Made by a program: the position numbers and the translations under genes
Notes under the pieces: generated by a model
What the model saw: only the letters and a program-made list of their open reading frames with translations
What the model was told of the DNA's origin: nothing
Databases searched by the model: none
Assembly (NCBI GenBank): GCA_949289045.1
Contig: CASEMN010000006.1
Span: 1-64,000, forward strand
Direction of reading: 5' to 3'
DNA: 64,000 nt
Source of the DNA: an uncultured Oscillospiraceae bacterium
GTDB lineage: Bacteria > Bacillota > Clostridia > Oscillospirales > Acutalibacteraceae
Shown here: one piece after another, positions 15,275 through 23,488 of the stretch
Numbering within the stretch: position 1 is the stretch's first letter
How the letters are laid out: the number at the start of each line of letters is the position of its first letter

Positions 15275-16058
15275 CACCGTAAACACACCTGAGGAAGTAA
15301 AGCCAGACGAAGAACACGTCGTTAAGATGTGGACACCTTATAACATTAAGGTTGATGAAAATTACAAATTTATATCTGACAATCCTGTTTTCAATGCTGT
15401 TTCCGGCGGACTTAAAGCTTTTGCTCTGCCTGCTTTGGCGGGACTCAACAAGCTTGTATTTAAACTCGAAATCATAGGCCGTGAAAACCTGGAACCGCTT
15501 AAGGGAAAGGGATTTATCACCGTGTGCAACCATGTAAATCTCCTGGACTGCGGAATGATAGCAAACGCTGTGGGAAGACGTGATATTACGTTTACTACAA
15601 TAAAAGAAAATTTTGAAATTCCTGTAGTAAGAATACTCGTTAAACTTTTAGGCGGTATTCCCATCCCCCGTTCTGCAAAAGCCATGGTAAAATTTTCCGA
15701 AGCAGTTTCGCAGCTTTTGGAAGATGGCCACGTAGTTCATTTTTATCCTGAGGCTGTTTTATTTCCCTATTATAACGGCATAAGAGGTTTCAGAAGAGGC
15801 GCCTTTAGTTACGCAGTTAAAAATAACGTTCCCATTGCGCCCATGATAATAACATACCATGACCCTGAGTCAAAGCTCAGAAAAAAGCCAATTGCAAAAA
15901 TACATGTTCTGGAGCCGGTATATCCCAATACCGACCTTCCCGAAAGAGAAGCTATCAAAGAACTGAAAGATAAAGTTACATTAAGTATGCAGAACGCCTT
16001 TGATAATTCCGGAAGTTTAACGGATAACACTGCCGTTCTCGCAAAATACAAAAAGTGA
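15261..16058 (+). CDS. PlsC-family 1-acylglycerol-3-phosphate acyltransferase
   Basis: A 265-aa acyltransferase. The HX4D catalytic motif appears as NHVNLLD (~93), followed by the acceptor-binding IPIPRSAKAM and the FYPEA block (~160) in place of FPEGT, then APMIITYHDP. The family moves a fatty acyl group from acyl-ACP/CoA to lysophosphatidic acid or related acceptors. It overlaps the glycosyltransferase gene by 14 bp and ends in a terminator. It may be the cell's PlsC or a specialised enzyme acylating the product of its partner. Confidence 0.88.
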   Translation: MENTNTVNTPEEVKPDEEHVVKMWTPYNIKVDENYKFISDNPVFNAVSGGLKAFALPALAGLNKLVFKLEIIGRENLEPLKGKGFITVCNHVNLLDCGMIANAVGRRDITFTTIKENFEIPVVRILVKLLGGIPIPRSAKAMVKFSEAVSQLLEDGHVVHFYPEAVLFPYYNGIRGFRRGAFSYAVKNNVPIAPMIITYHDPESKLRKKPIAKIHVLEPVYPNTDLPEREAIKELKDKVTLSMQNAFDNSGSLTDNTAVLAKYKK

Positions 16059-16088
16059 TAATACCTCTATCCCTCCATAAAACACACG

Positions 16089-16131
16089 AAAAATCCCGCT
16101 CTCCATTTTATATGGAAAAGCGGGATTTTTC
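16089..16131. terminator. bidirectional terminator
   Basis: A 12-bp stem AAAAATCCCGCT/AGCGGGATTTTT with a T-run on either strand lies between the convergent plsC and DUF1292 genes. Confidence 0.85.
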
Positions 16132-16141
16132 TGTCCGAAAC

Positions 16142-16423
16142 TTATTCAAAGTTAAATAGATCTGCATTTCTTTCACGAAACACGGCGAAAATTTTTTCTA
16201 CTGTTCCGAAATCCTCAACAACCTCAAAGGACACATCGTCATCGTCCTCTGAGCAGACGAGAAGGATCAGCACCTCCTGCTTTTCGCCGTCTTCAACTCC
16301 CTCCGACACGGGAAGCAGCGCTGCATATTCGCTGCCCTCGTAGTCGATTATATCAAGAAGCTGAAAATCAATGTCGTTTCCCTCTTCGTCGGTGAGGGTT
16401 ATTATTCCGTCGTTTTCGTTCAA
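16142..16423 (-). CDS. DUF1292 family protein
   Basis: A 93-aa acidic protein with the DUF1292 pattern: ITLTDEEGNDIDFQLLDIID then EGSEYAALLPV and VEDFGTVEKIFAVFRE. The family is small, widespread in Firmicutes and often located near yrrK/yrzL-type genes; its function is unknown. It lies 12 nt after htpG on the same strand, so it is probably co-transcribed and may fall under the same heat-shock control. Confidence 0.85.
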   Translation of the reverse strand: MNENDGIITLTDEEGNDIDFQLLDIIDYEGSEYAALLPVSEGVEDGEKQEVLILLVCSEDDDDVSFEVVEDFGTVEKIFAVFRERNADLFNFE

Positions 16424-16435
16424 GAGCGTTCCTCC

Positions 16436-18349
16436 TTATTCCGTTACAAGAGAGCATACAAGGTCTGCATACTCAGTGGGATTTTCAAGGGAGAAGCCCG
16501 CAATAAGCAGCGCCTGAGAGTAGAGCAGCTTTGTAAGTTTTGCCGCTTTCTCTTTATCATTCGCAAAGGCATTCTGCAGAGCTTTGAACATCTTGTGTTC
16601 ACCGTTAATCTCCAATACCTTCTGGGCTTTCATAACTCCCTCTGTCTTCATTTTAGCAAAATATTTCTCCATTTCAAGAGTTATTCCGCCTTCACTGGTG
16701 AGAAATACGGGATGATTCTTAAGTTTATTTGAAATTTTTACCTTTACTACTTCGCTGCCGAGAGTTTCTTTCATAAAATCAAAGAGTTCCTTATTTTCTT
16801 CATCGGCCTTCTCTGCCTTCTCCTTTTCGCTCTCGTCGGCAATATCGTCATCGTTTACAGATTTAATCTCTTTGCCGTTTACATCGTGGAGCATCTGCAT
16901 GACGAACTCGTCAACTTCGTCGGTGAGATAGAGAATTTCATATCCCTTTTCACGGACATACTCTGTCTGAGGAAGTGCGGCAATTTTTGCAGCTGTCTCA
17001 CCGCAGGCATAGTAAACATATTTCTGATCTTCTTTCATTCTCTCCTCATACTCCGCAAGAGTAATAGGCTTATCGCTTTCGGAGGTTCTGAAAATAAGAA
17101 GGTCACGAAGCATTTCCTTATTTGCTCCAAAATCGTTTACAACGCCGTATTTAAGCTGCAAGCCAAAGCTCTCGAAGAATTTCTCATACTTTTCTCTGTC
17201 ATCCTTCATGAGCTTTACAAGCTCCCTCTTGATCTTCTTCTCAAGACTTGAGGCAATAGCTTTAAGCTGTCTGTCCTGCTGGAGCATTTCTCTTGAAATA
17301 TTAAGGGAAAGATCCTGTGAATCCACAACACCCTTTACAAAGCGGAAATGTTCAGGAAGCAGATCGGCGCATTTTTCCATTATCATAACGCCGCTTGAAT
17401 AAAGTCTCAGTCCCTTTTCATAGTCCTTTGTATAATAGTCAAAAGGTGTTCTTGAAGGAACAAAGAGCAGCGCTTCATAGGATACAATACCATCGGTCTT
17501 TACGCTGATTGTAAGGATTGGATCTTCGTAATCCATAAACATATCCTTATAGAAGCTGTTATACTCCTCCCGAGTTACTTCGCTCTTGTTTTTATGCCAG
17601 AGGGGAACCATGCTGTTAAGGGTTTCTGTTTCCGTATATGTTTCGTATTTAGGCTCCTCGTCCTTATCCTCTTCTCCTTCTGCCTTTTCAACGGGGCGAC
17701 TCTTTGTCACATCCATTTTAATGGGGAAATGAATGTAGTCGGAATACTTCTTTACAAGTGAACGAAGGGTATATTCCTCAAGGAATTCGGAATATTTATC
17801 CTCTTCTCGGTCCGCCTTAATATGCATTATAACATCTGTACCTACGGTATCCTTTTCACATTCGGTGATTGTATATCCGTCCTCGCCTTCGGACTCCCAG
17901 CAGTATGCCTTATCGCTGCCATAGGCACGGCTTATAACGGTTACTTTATCACTTACCATAAATGCAGAATAGAAACCTACGCCAAACTGACCGATAATAT
18001 CAACATCGTTAGCATTACCCTCTTCGCCTGCGTGCTCCTGCTTGAACTGGAGTGAACCACTCTTTGCAATTACACCAAGGTTATCTTCAAGGGCTTTTTT
18101 ATCCATGCCGATACCGTTATCGGAAACAGTAAGAGTGCGGTTTTCTTTATCGGCTGTGATTCTTATCTCAAAATCATCCCTCGTCATGCCCACGTTTTTA
18201 TCGGTCAATGCAAGGTAGCAGAGCTTGTCCTCTGCGTCGCTGGCGTTTGAAATAAGCTCTCTGAGAAAGATTTCACGGTTTGTATATATGGAGTGAATCA
18301 TCAAATCCAACAGACGCTTTGACTCCGCCTTAAACTGTTGTTTTTCCAT
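16436..18349 (-). CDS. htpG: molecular chaperone HtpG (Hsp90)
   Basis: A 637-aa Hsp90. The N-terminal GHKL ATPase domain has ELISNASDAEDKL (metal Glu and Asn), VSDNGIGMDK, IGQFGVGFYSAFMV and the Asp pocket. The middle domain has SREMLQQDR and the C-terminal dimerisation domain follows. It folds and stabilises client proteins using ATP. The start is ATG at 18349 with AAAGGGGA upstream. The upstream region holds a good promoter and a perfect CIRCE operator, so HrcA repression is expected; in B. subtilis htpG is not in the CIRCE class. Confidence 0.96.
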   Translation of the reverse strand: MEKQQFKAESKRLLDLMIHSIYTNREIFLRELISNASDAEDKLCYLALTDKNVGMTRDDFEIRITADKENRTLTVSDNGIGMDKKALEDNLGVIAKSGSLQFKQEHAGEEGNANDVDIIGQFGVGFYSAFMVSDKVTVISRAYGSDKAYCWESEGEDGYTITECEKDTVGTDVIMHIKADREEDKYSEFLEEYTLRSLVKKYSDYIHFPIKMDVTKSRPVEKAEGEEDKDEEPKYETYTETETLNSMVPLWHKNKSEVTREEYNSFYKDMFMDYEDPILTISVKTDGIVSYEALLFVPSRTPFDYYTKDYEKGLRLYSSGVMIMEKCADLLPEHFRFVKGVVDSQDLSLNISREMLQQDRQLKAIASSLEKKIKRELVKLMKDDREKYEKFFESFGLQLKYGVVNDFGANKEMLRDLLIFRTSESDKPITLAEYEERMKEDQKYVYYACGETAAKIAALPQTEYVREKGYEILYLTDEVDEFVMQMLHDVNGKEIKSVNDDDIADESEKEKAEKADEENKELFDFMKETLGSEVVKVKISNKLKNHPVFLTSEGGITLEMEKYFAKMKTEGVMKAQKVLEINGEHKMFKALQNAFANDKEKAAKLTKLLYSQALLIAGFSLENPTEYADLVCSLVTE

Positions 18350-18375
18350 TGTGATATCCCCTTTATAATTTAAAA

Positions 18376-18402
18376 TTAGCACTCTCAGCATCTGAGTGCT
18401 AA
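18376..18402 (-). promoter_or_regulatory. CIRCE operator (HrcA site)
   Basis: TTAGCACTC, 9 nt, GAGTGCTAA: a perfect copy of the CIRCE inverted repeat, placed just downstream of the -10 at the predicted transcription start of htpG. Confidence 0.97.
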
Positions 18403-18405
18403 TTT

Positions 18406-18434
18406 ATCATACAACTATTTTTCCTCTATTTCAA
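18406..18434 (-). promoter_or_regulatory. htpG promoter
   Basis: On the minus strand TTGAAA (18434-18429), a 17-nt spacer and TATGAT (18411-18406), immediately upstream of the CIRCE element. Confidence 0.8.
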
Positions 18435-18475
18435 TTAACAAATTGTAAATATTTCCACATACTATAAATAAACAA

Positions 18476-18503
18476 GCTAAGGCACAGTATTTTATGCCTT
18501 AGC
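18476..18503 (-). terminator. intrinsic terminator
   Basis: A 9-bp stem GCTAAGGCA/TGCCTTAGC with a U-rich tail on the minus strand ends the ornithine-cyclodeaminase-like gene. Confidence 0.75.
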
Positions 18504-18514
18504 TCTTTTAAAAT

Positions 18515-19456
18515 TTATTTAATCCAAAACTGGTCCTTCGGAGGATTGAGAGTAATTTCCGGAGTTTTTCCCGACATTTCATATATTTTATCGGCGTAGT
18601 ACATATCATGAATGGCTATGCCTATATTGTAAGCTATTATTCTTTCGGTATCGCTTTCACGTCCCGGTACTTTTCCGCTTACAACATCCGCTACTTCGGC
18701 AAAGGATTTAAATTTGTCAAAATTCTTGAATCCTTTTACATGATTTACATCATCTGCAAAAATTTTATCAAAGAACAGGTCGCAATTCGTAAATCCCCTT
18801 GTGTGAATGGGAACAAGCAGACAGCCCTCATCAAAACATTCATCCTCGCAAACGTCATCTTCAAAAACAGTAACGGCGGAAACAATGACATCGCTGCCCT
18901 TTACCAGCTGCTGACAGGTGTCGCATATTTCAAATTTCAGGTTTTTATTTGATGAAAAAATATCCTTGAACTGCTCATGCTGATTTTTATACTTCAAAAG
19001 CTTTATTGTCATTTCCCTATCTGGGAACAACGCCTCAAGAATTTTCATTGTAGCACGGGCAGTATTTCCAAGACCCATAAAACCGAGTGTCTTGAAATCT
19101 TTTTTCGCTAAAAGCTTAATTGAATGAGCAGCTACAGCTCCGGTTCTCATTGCGGTAATATAAGTACCGTCCAGAATTGCAAGCAGTTCTCCGTTTTCAA
19201 GATTATACAGCAATATTTCACTTTCAAGACTCGGGTTTCTTTCAGGATATCTTGTAACAACTTTTACACCCACACGTTTATCGTCCAAAAGTACTGTAGG
19301 CATAACGTTATAAAACACACCGTTCATGGGTTTCATGCTTATTTTTGCAGGAAGAATTGTTTCATTCTTTTTTGTCAGCATATCAGAAACCCATTCGTAA
19401 CACTGCAAAGGTGTTATTCCCATATTACGAATCGTCTCGAAATCAATAACCTTCAT
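18515..19456 (-). CDS. ornithine cyclodeaminase / mu-crystallin family protein
   Basis: A 313-aa NAD(P)-dependent protein of the OCD/mu-crystallin family, whose members include ornithine cyclodeaminase, alanine dehydrogenase and ketimine reductases. Features: ILPAKISMKP near 35, VGVKVVTRYPERNP near 65, the ILDGTYITAMRTGAVAAHSI helix near 105 and the Rossmann motif GFMGLGNTARATM near 135. The start is ATG at 19456 with GGAGG upstream; a longer frame would run into lepA. It lies 28 nt downstream of lepA. The exact substrate is not readable. Confidence 0.85.
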   Translation of the reverse strand: MKVIDFETIRNMGITPLQCYEWVSDMLTKKNETILPAKISMKPMNGVFYNVMPTVLLDDKRVGVKVVTRYPERNPSLESEILLYNLENGELLAILDGTYITAMRTGAVAAHSIKLLAKKDFKTLGFMGLGNTARATMKILEALFPDREMTIKLLKYKNQHEQFKDIFSSNKNLKFEICDTCQQLVKGSDVIVSAVTVFEDDVCEDECFDEGCLLVPIHTRGFTNCDLFFDKIFADDVNHVKGFKNFDKFKSFAEVADVVSGKVPGRESDTERIIAYNIGIAIHDMYYADKIYEMSGKTPEITLNPPKDQFWIK

Positions 19457-19484
19457 AAAAATCCTCCTTCTGATTACCGGAATA

Positions 19485-21296
19485 TTATTCGTCATCAAGC
19501 TTGAGAACAGCCATAAATGCCTCCTGGGGAACCTCAACGGTACCGAAGTGACGCATACGCTTTTTACCTTCCTTCTGTTTTTCAAGAAGCTTTTTCTTTC
19601 TGGTAATATCGCCGCCGTAGCACTTTGCAAGAACGTCCTTACGCATTGCCTTTACAGTTTCTCTCGCTATAACCTTTCCGCCAACTGCAAGCTGTATTGG
19701 AATTTCAAACATCTGACGCGGAATATTTTCCTTGAGCTTTTCAGCTATCTTTCTCGCTCTCGAATAGGCTTTATCAGAATGGATGATAAAGGAAAGAGCA
19801 TCCACAATATCTCCGTTAAGAAGTACATCCAGCTTTACAAGCTGTGAACGGTTATATTTGTCAATTTCATAATCGAAAGATGCATAGCCCCTTGTGCGTG
19901 ATTTAAGCACATCAAAAAAATCGTAGATGATCTCATTAAGGGGAAGCTCATAGTGTATATCAACTCTGTCAGGAGCAAGATAAGTCATATCTTTAAATGT
20001 GCCTCGTCTGTCCTGACAAAGATCCATGATCGCACCTACATAATCCGGCGGAGCATAAATGTGAGCATTGGTCATAGGCTCCTCGCAGTAGTCAATAACC
20101 GCCGGGTCGGGGTAATGGGTTGGGTTATCAACGTTTATTACACTGCCGTCGGTAAGATGTACCCGATAGACAACGCTGGGAATTGTAGTTACAAGGTCAA
20201 GGTTATATTCCCTTTCAAGACGCTCCTGAATAATCTCAAGGTGGAGAAGCCCCAAGAATCCGCATCTGAAACCGAATCCCAATGCACCCGAAGTCTCAGG
20301 CTCATAGGAAAGTGATGCATCGTTAAGCTGAAGCTTCTCGAGAGCATCGCGAAGATTTTCGTAATCAGCTCCGTCGGCAGGATAGACTCCGCAAAAAACC
20401 ATGGGGTTTACCTGACGGTATCCGGGAAGGGGCTCATCAGCAGGATTTGTGGCAAGGGTTACGGTATCACCGACTCTTGCATCGCTGACTGTCTTAATTG
20501 AAGCTGTGATATATCCAACGTCACCCGCTCTAAGCTCGTCCATAGGCTCCATACTGGTAGCTCTCATGCAGCCTACCTCTACAACGGTAAACTGGGCTCC
20601 CGTTGCCATCATGCGCATTGTATCGCCGGCTTTTATTTTTCCGTCCTTAATACGTACATATACTATAACTCCACGGTAGCTATCATAAACCGAGTCAAAT
20701 ACAAGGGCTTTAAGTGGCTTTGATTCATCTCCCTCAGGAGCCGGTATATCCGAAACTATTCTTTCGAGAACCTGCTCTACATTTTCTCCCGTTTTAGCCG
20801 AAACTCTCGGAGCATCCAAACAGGGTATTCCTATAATATCCTCAACCTCATGGGCAACTCTTTCAGGATCAGCCGCCGGAAGGTCGATTTTATTTATTAC
20901 GGGAACTATTTCAAGGTCATGGTCAAGGGCAAGATATGTGTTTGCCAAAGTCTGAGCCTCGATGCCCTGGGAAGCGTCAACTATAAGCACAGCTCCCTCA
21001 CAGGCGGCAAGTGATCTTGAAACCTCATAGTTAAAGTCAACGTGGCCGGGAGTGTCAATAAGATTGAGCTCGTACTCCTCGCCGTCCTTTGCCTTATAGT
21101 TAAGCTTTACGGCATGGGCTTTGATTGTAATTCCACGCTCACGCTCAAGATCCATATTGTCAAGAAGCTGAGCCGTCATATCCCTTAGTGCTACGGAATT
21201 GGTGACTTCAAGAAGCCTGTCCGCCAGTGTTGATTTTCCGTGGTCTATATGGGCAATTATTGAAAAGTTCCTAATATTGCTTTTGGGTATTGCCAA
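19485..21296 (-). CDS. lepA: elongation factor 4 (LepA)
   Basis: A 603-aa translational GTPase. G1 [15 protein letters not shown]2 [11 protein letters not shown]3 DTPGHVDF, G4 [10 protein letters not shown] and G5 VSAKTGENV are intact. The EF-G-like domains and the LepA-specific C-terminal region (ending near [20 protein letters not shown] and [18 protein letters not shown]) follow. It acts on stalled or initiating ribosomes. Length and domain order are standard, and it is encoded upstream of the OCD-family gene. Confidence 0.97.
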   Translation of the reverse strand: MAIPKSNIRNFSIIAHIDHGKSTLADRLLEVTNSVALRDMTAQLLDNMDLERERGITIKAHAVKLNYKAKDGEEYELNLIDTPGHVDFNYEVSRSLAACEGAVLIVDASQGIEAQTLANTYLALDHDLEIVPVINKIDLPAADPERVAHEVEDIIGIPCLDAPRVSAKTGENVEQVLERIVSDIPAPEGDESKPLKALVFDSVYDSYRGVIVYVRIKDGKIKAGDTMRMMATGAQFTVVEVGCMRATSMEPMDELRAGDVGYITASIKTVSDARVGDTVTLATNPADEPLPGYRQVNPMVFCGVYPADGADYENLRDALEKLQLNDASLSYEPETSGALGFGFRCGFLGLLHLEIIQERLEREYNLDLVTTIPSVVYRVHLTDGSVINVDNPTHYPDPAVIDYCEEPMTNAHIYAPPDYVGAIMDLCQDRRGTFKDMTYLAPDRVDIHYELPLNEIIYDFFDVLKSRTRGYASFDYEIDKYNRSQLVKLDVLLNGDIVDALSFIIHSDKAYSRARKIAEKLKENIPRQMFEIPIQLAVGGKVIARETVKAMRKDVLAKCYGGDITRKKKLLEKQKEGKKRMRHFGTVEVPQEAFMAVLKLDDE

Positions 21297-21582
21297 AACC
21301 GTTCACCTCTGAATGTCAATTATACCTACAGCGTACCGGAAAAGTACGCCATTTCAAAATAACATAATATATTTATTTTATCATAAATTTCTTAATTTGT
21401 GCAAGAGTAAAGAATCAAGAGACGCTTACTGTAAACAAGCTTATTGCCTTTAAGCTAATTAAGTTTAAAAGATTAGATGATGTTAAATTGTTATTTATTT
21501 TAAAAAGGCGTAGTAAATAATTTAAAATTTATGTATAATTATGACAGAACTATGTTCTTTTATCATGAAGGAGGTATAACCT
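21297..21582. other. AT-rich intergenic region
   Basis: 286 nt between divergent lepA and the zinc-ribbon gene. A TATAAT at ~21534-21539 lies a suitable distance before the plus-strand gene but has no good -35. No RNA gene or strong hairpin was seen. Confidence 0.4.
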
Positions 21583-22017
21583 ATGAGCAAATTTTGTAAT
21601 GTATGCGGCAGCCAGTTAGAGGATTCCGCACTTTTCTGTCCGGTATGCGGAGCTAATTTATCAGAACAACAGCCGCAGCCTCAACCTCAGGCACAGTCAA
21701 CTGTACCGCCGCAGCAGCCACCTTTCGACGGCTATGACATGCAGGCCGATATTGCCGCCAACAAAATACTGGCTGCATTAGGATACGTAGGAATGATTAT
21801 CCTTGCTCTTGTAGCCGCCCCTAATTCAAGATTTATTCGTTTCCACGCAAATCAAGCTCTTCTTTTAGGACTGTTTGCAATTCCCGCAGCAATTCCTTTT
21901 ATTGGCTGGATTTGGGGAATTTTCTGCGTAATCTGCCTCATTATGGGTATAGTAAACGCAATAAACGGACAGTTTAAAGAGCTTCCTCTTATAGGAAGAT
22001 TCAGAATTATAAATTAA
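21583..22017 (+). CDS. zinc-ribbon membrane protein
   Basis: A 144-aa protein. An N-terminal C4 zinc ribbon (CNVCGSQL ... CPVCGANL, 5-26) is followed by a Gln/Pro-rich linker (29-50) and three hydrophobic helices (~62-78, 90-108, 110-128) resembling small DUF4870/Tic20-type membrane domains (RFIRFHANQALLLGLF). Such proteins are common in Firmicutes and are of unknown function. AAGGAGGT precedes the ATG. It is a single gene with its own terminator. Confidence 0.8.
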   Translation: MSKFCNVCGSQLEDSALFCPVCGANLSEQQPQPQPQAQSTVPPQQPPFDGYDMQADIAANKILAALGYVGMIILALVAAPNSRFIRFHANQALLLGLFAIPAAIPFIGWIWGIFCVICLIMGIVNAINGQFKELPLIGRFRIIN

Positions 22018-22038
22018 CACCTAATACAAGCTACTTAA

Positions 22039-22064
22039 AACGGCGTAATATACGCCGTTTTTTT
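22039..22064 (+). terminator. intrinsic terminator
   Basis: A 9-bp stem AACGGCGTA/TACGCCGTT with an ATA loop and seven T residues. Confidence 0.9.
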
Positions 22065-22078
22065 ATGCCACAAAACGC

Positions 22079-22777
22079 TTATGCAATTCCGGTTTGCCTT
22101 TTTCTCATTTTAATCCAGCTGATAAAACCATAGATATCATTTACTAAAAACATAATAAAACAAACAGTCACGGAAACATAGGAAATATCCGTTAAAGAGG
22201 CCAAAAACCATAACACAATCAGCACTATATCATTTGCGGCATAGGCAAGAGCAAAATATGGACTTCTTCTGAAAGTAAGATAAACTGCTATAAAGCTGGT
22301 AGTAACCGAAAGCGTGCTGGGCAATAAATTTGCTGTATTAAAGAATTTTAAAATGAAATAGAAAATAATTGTCACTGCCGCCGTTAAAAGAAGCATAAAT
22401 ATAATTTCTGCAAATTTTAAATCATTTACTTTTACCTCTGATTTTTTCCCGTTATAGGGATTTTTAATCCACGAAACAAAAGCGAAAACCGCCATAGGCG
22501 CAGTCATCCCGAGATAGGTTATCATCTCACCGTAATAGGCAAATGTAAAAGAGATTATACCATAAAGAACGCTGAAGACAACAATCAGAATCTGTCCTAA
22601 AGGGTTCCCTTTAGCATTAAATATAAGAGAGGTTGCCCCTATAATTGACGCTGAAAGAGTCATATAATTTTCTCTGTCAAAGGCAAAAAAAGAAACCAAA
22701 ATAAACAGTACCGACAAAGACCAGAGCAGCAGTTCTCCCTTTGAAAAATAATTAATTGCAGATTTTATTTTAACCAT
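22079..22777 (-). CDS. pnuC: PnuC-type nicotinamide riboside transporter
   Basis: A 232-aa membrane protein with about seven helices. The PnuC/SWEET-like repeats are visible in the N-terminal WSLSVLFILVSFFAFDREN, GNPLGQILIVVFSVLYGII and the C-terminal AYAANDIVLIVLWFLASL and FLVNDIYGFISWIKMR (the W-x-x-W/N-D region). PnuC imports nicotinamide riboside for NAD synthesis by facilitated diffusion; relatives PnuT and PnuX carry thiamine or riboflavin. The start is ATG at 22777 with GGAGGAT before it. A structured leader precedes it that matches neither the TPP nor the FMN aptamer, which favours a pyridine ligand by exclusion only. Confidence 0.9.
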   Translation of the reverse strand: MVKIKSAINYFSKGELLLWSLSVLFILVSFFAFDRENYMTLSASIIGATSLIFNAKGNPLGQILIVVFSVLYGIISFTFAYYGEMITYLGMTAPMAVFAFVSWIKNPYNGKKSEVKVNDLKFAEIIFMLLLTAAVTIIFYFILKFFNTANLLPSTLSVTTSFIAVYLTFRRSPYFALAYAANDIVLIVLWFLASLTDISYVSVTVCFIMFLVNDIYGFISWIKMRKRQTGIA

Positions 22778-22784
22778 ATTAAAA

Positions 22785-22880
22785 TCCTCCAAAAAAATAA
22801 ACACCCGCACACATCTTCAAAGACCTAACGATGTGTGAACGGATGCTATTGCATCTGCTACCCGGTGGCAGCTAACTGTT
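22785..22880 (-). promoter_or_regulatory. structured pnuC leader, candidate riboswitch
   Basis: Three hairpins follow one another on the minus strand: GCTGCC/GGTAGC (22872-22857), GATGC/GCATC with an AATA loop (22855-22842) and an 8-bp stem CACACATC/GATGTGTG (22837-22808). Then comes CGGGTG, which can pair with the CACC loop of the first hairpin, and a U-run next to the GGAGG ribosome site. I could not match it to a known class from memory. Confidence 0.5.
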
Positions 22881-22882
22881 AA

Positions 22883-22911
22883 AGCATACTATACCATTAC
22901 AGTAAAATCAA
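22883..22911 (-). promoter_or_regulatory. pnuC promoter
   Basis: On the minus strand TTGATT (22911-22906), a 17-nt spacer and TATGCT (22888-22883). The start site would fall directly in front of the structured leader. Confidence 0.55.
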
Positions 22912-23020
22912 GATTTTTTGAAAATTTTATAATCAAATTTTATTTATAACTTTATGCGCTTGGCATATTTTCTTTTTTTCAGCAAAGAATAATTACAGAT
23001 TTAAGAGTTTAATACTGAAA

Positions 23021-23047
23021 AACGCTGTTTATCTCACAAACAGCGTT
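23021..23047 (+). terminator. hairpin upstream of spoVAE
   Basis: A 10-bp perfect stem AACGCTGTTT/AAACAGCGTT with a 7-nt loop, ending 21 nt before the spoVAE start and without a T-run. It shares its core with the hairpin after the gene. Confidence 0.4.
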
Positions 23048-23068
23048 GGGAAGGCAAGTGCTGAATAA

Positions 23069-23422
23069 ATGATTTTTTTTAAAGCTTTTCTCGTAGGAGG
23101 TTTAATCTGCGCAATAGGACAGATTTTAATTGACCGCACAAATCTAACACCAGCCAAAATACTGGTTTCATTCGTGGTAGCCGGAGTTATTCTCGGCGGA
23201 CTCGGTGTATACGACCCCATAGCCCAGTGGGCAGGAGCCGGAGCCCTCACTCCCCTTACAGGGTTCGGAAGTCTTCTCGCTCAGGGCACAAAAGAGGCCA
23301 TTGCAGAAAACGGACTGTCGGGTATTCTGACAGGTCCCTTATCTTCAGGCGCTGCCGGAATAACCGCCGCTATGATAGGCGGTCTTGCGGTATCCTTTGT
23401 AACAAAACCTAAAGATAAATAA
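23069..23422 (+). CDS. spoVAE: SpoVAE-type stage V sporulation membrane protein
   Basis: A 117-aa protein with three or four membrane helices and strong similarity to SpoVAE/SpoVAEb: FLVGGLICAIGQILIDRTNLTPAKILV, GVYDPIAQWAGAGALTPLTGFG and the C-terminal AAMIGGLAVSFVTKP. SpoVA proteins form the channel that carries dipicolinic acid into the forespore and out at germination. Usually it is encoded with spoVAC and spoVAD; here it stands alone, flanked by hairpins. The upstream ribosome site is weak (GGGAAGG 16 nt before the ATG). Confidence 0.9.
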   Translation: MIFFKAFLVGGLICAIGQILIDRTNLTPAKILVSFVVAGVILGGLGVYDPIAQWAGAGALTPLTGFGSLLAQGTKEAIAENGLSGILTGPLSSGAAGITAAMIGGLAVSFVTKPKDK

Positions 23423-23423
23423 A

Positions 23424-23464
23424 AACAGCGTCTTACAGACATTTTAAAACTGTAAGGCGCTGTT
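23424..23464. terminator. hairpin between convergent spoVAE and sialidase genes
   Basis: A ~15-bp stem made of AACAGCG/CGCTGTT and CTTACAG/CTGTAAG with one T-G pair. No long T-run, but the position fits a shared transcription end. Confidence 0.65.
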
Positions 23465-23488
23465 CGCTTTCTTATATTTAATTAAAGA

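Noticed and set aside
22785..22880. TPP or FMN riboswitch for the PnuC-like gene
   Set aside because: CTGAGA and ACCTGATCTGG-type TPP motifs and FMN boxes are absent.
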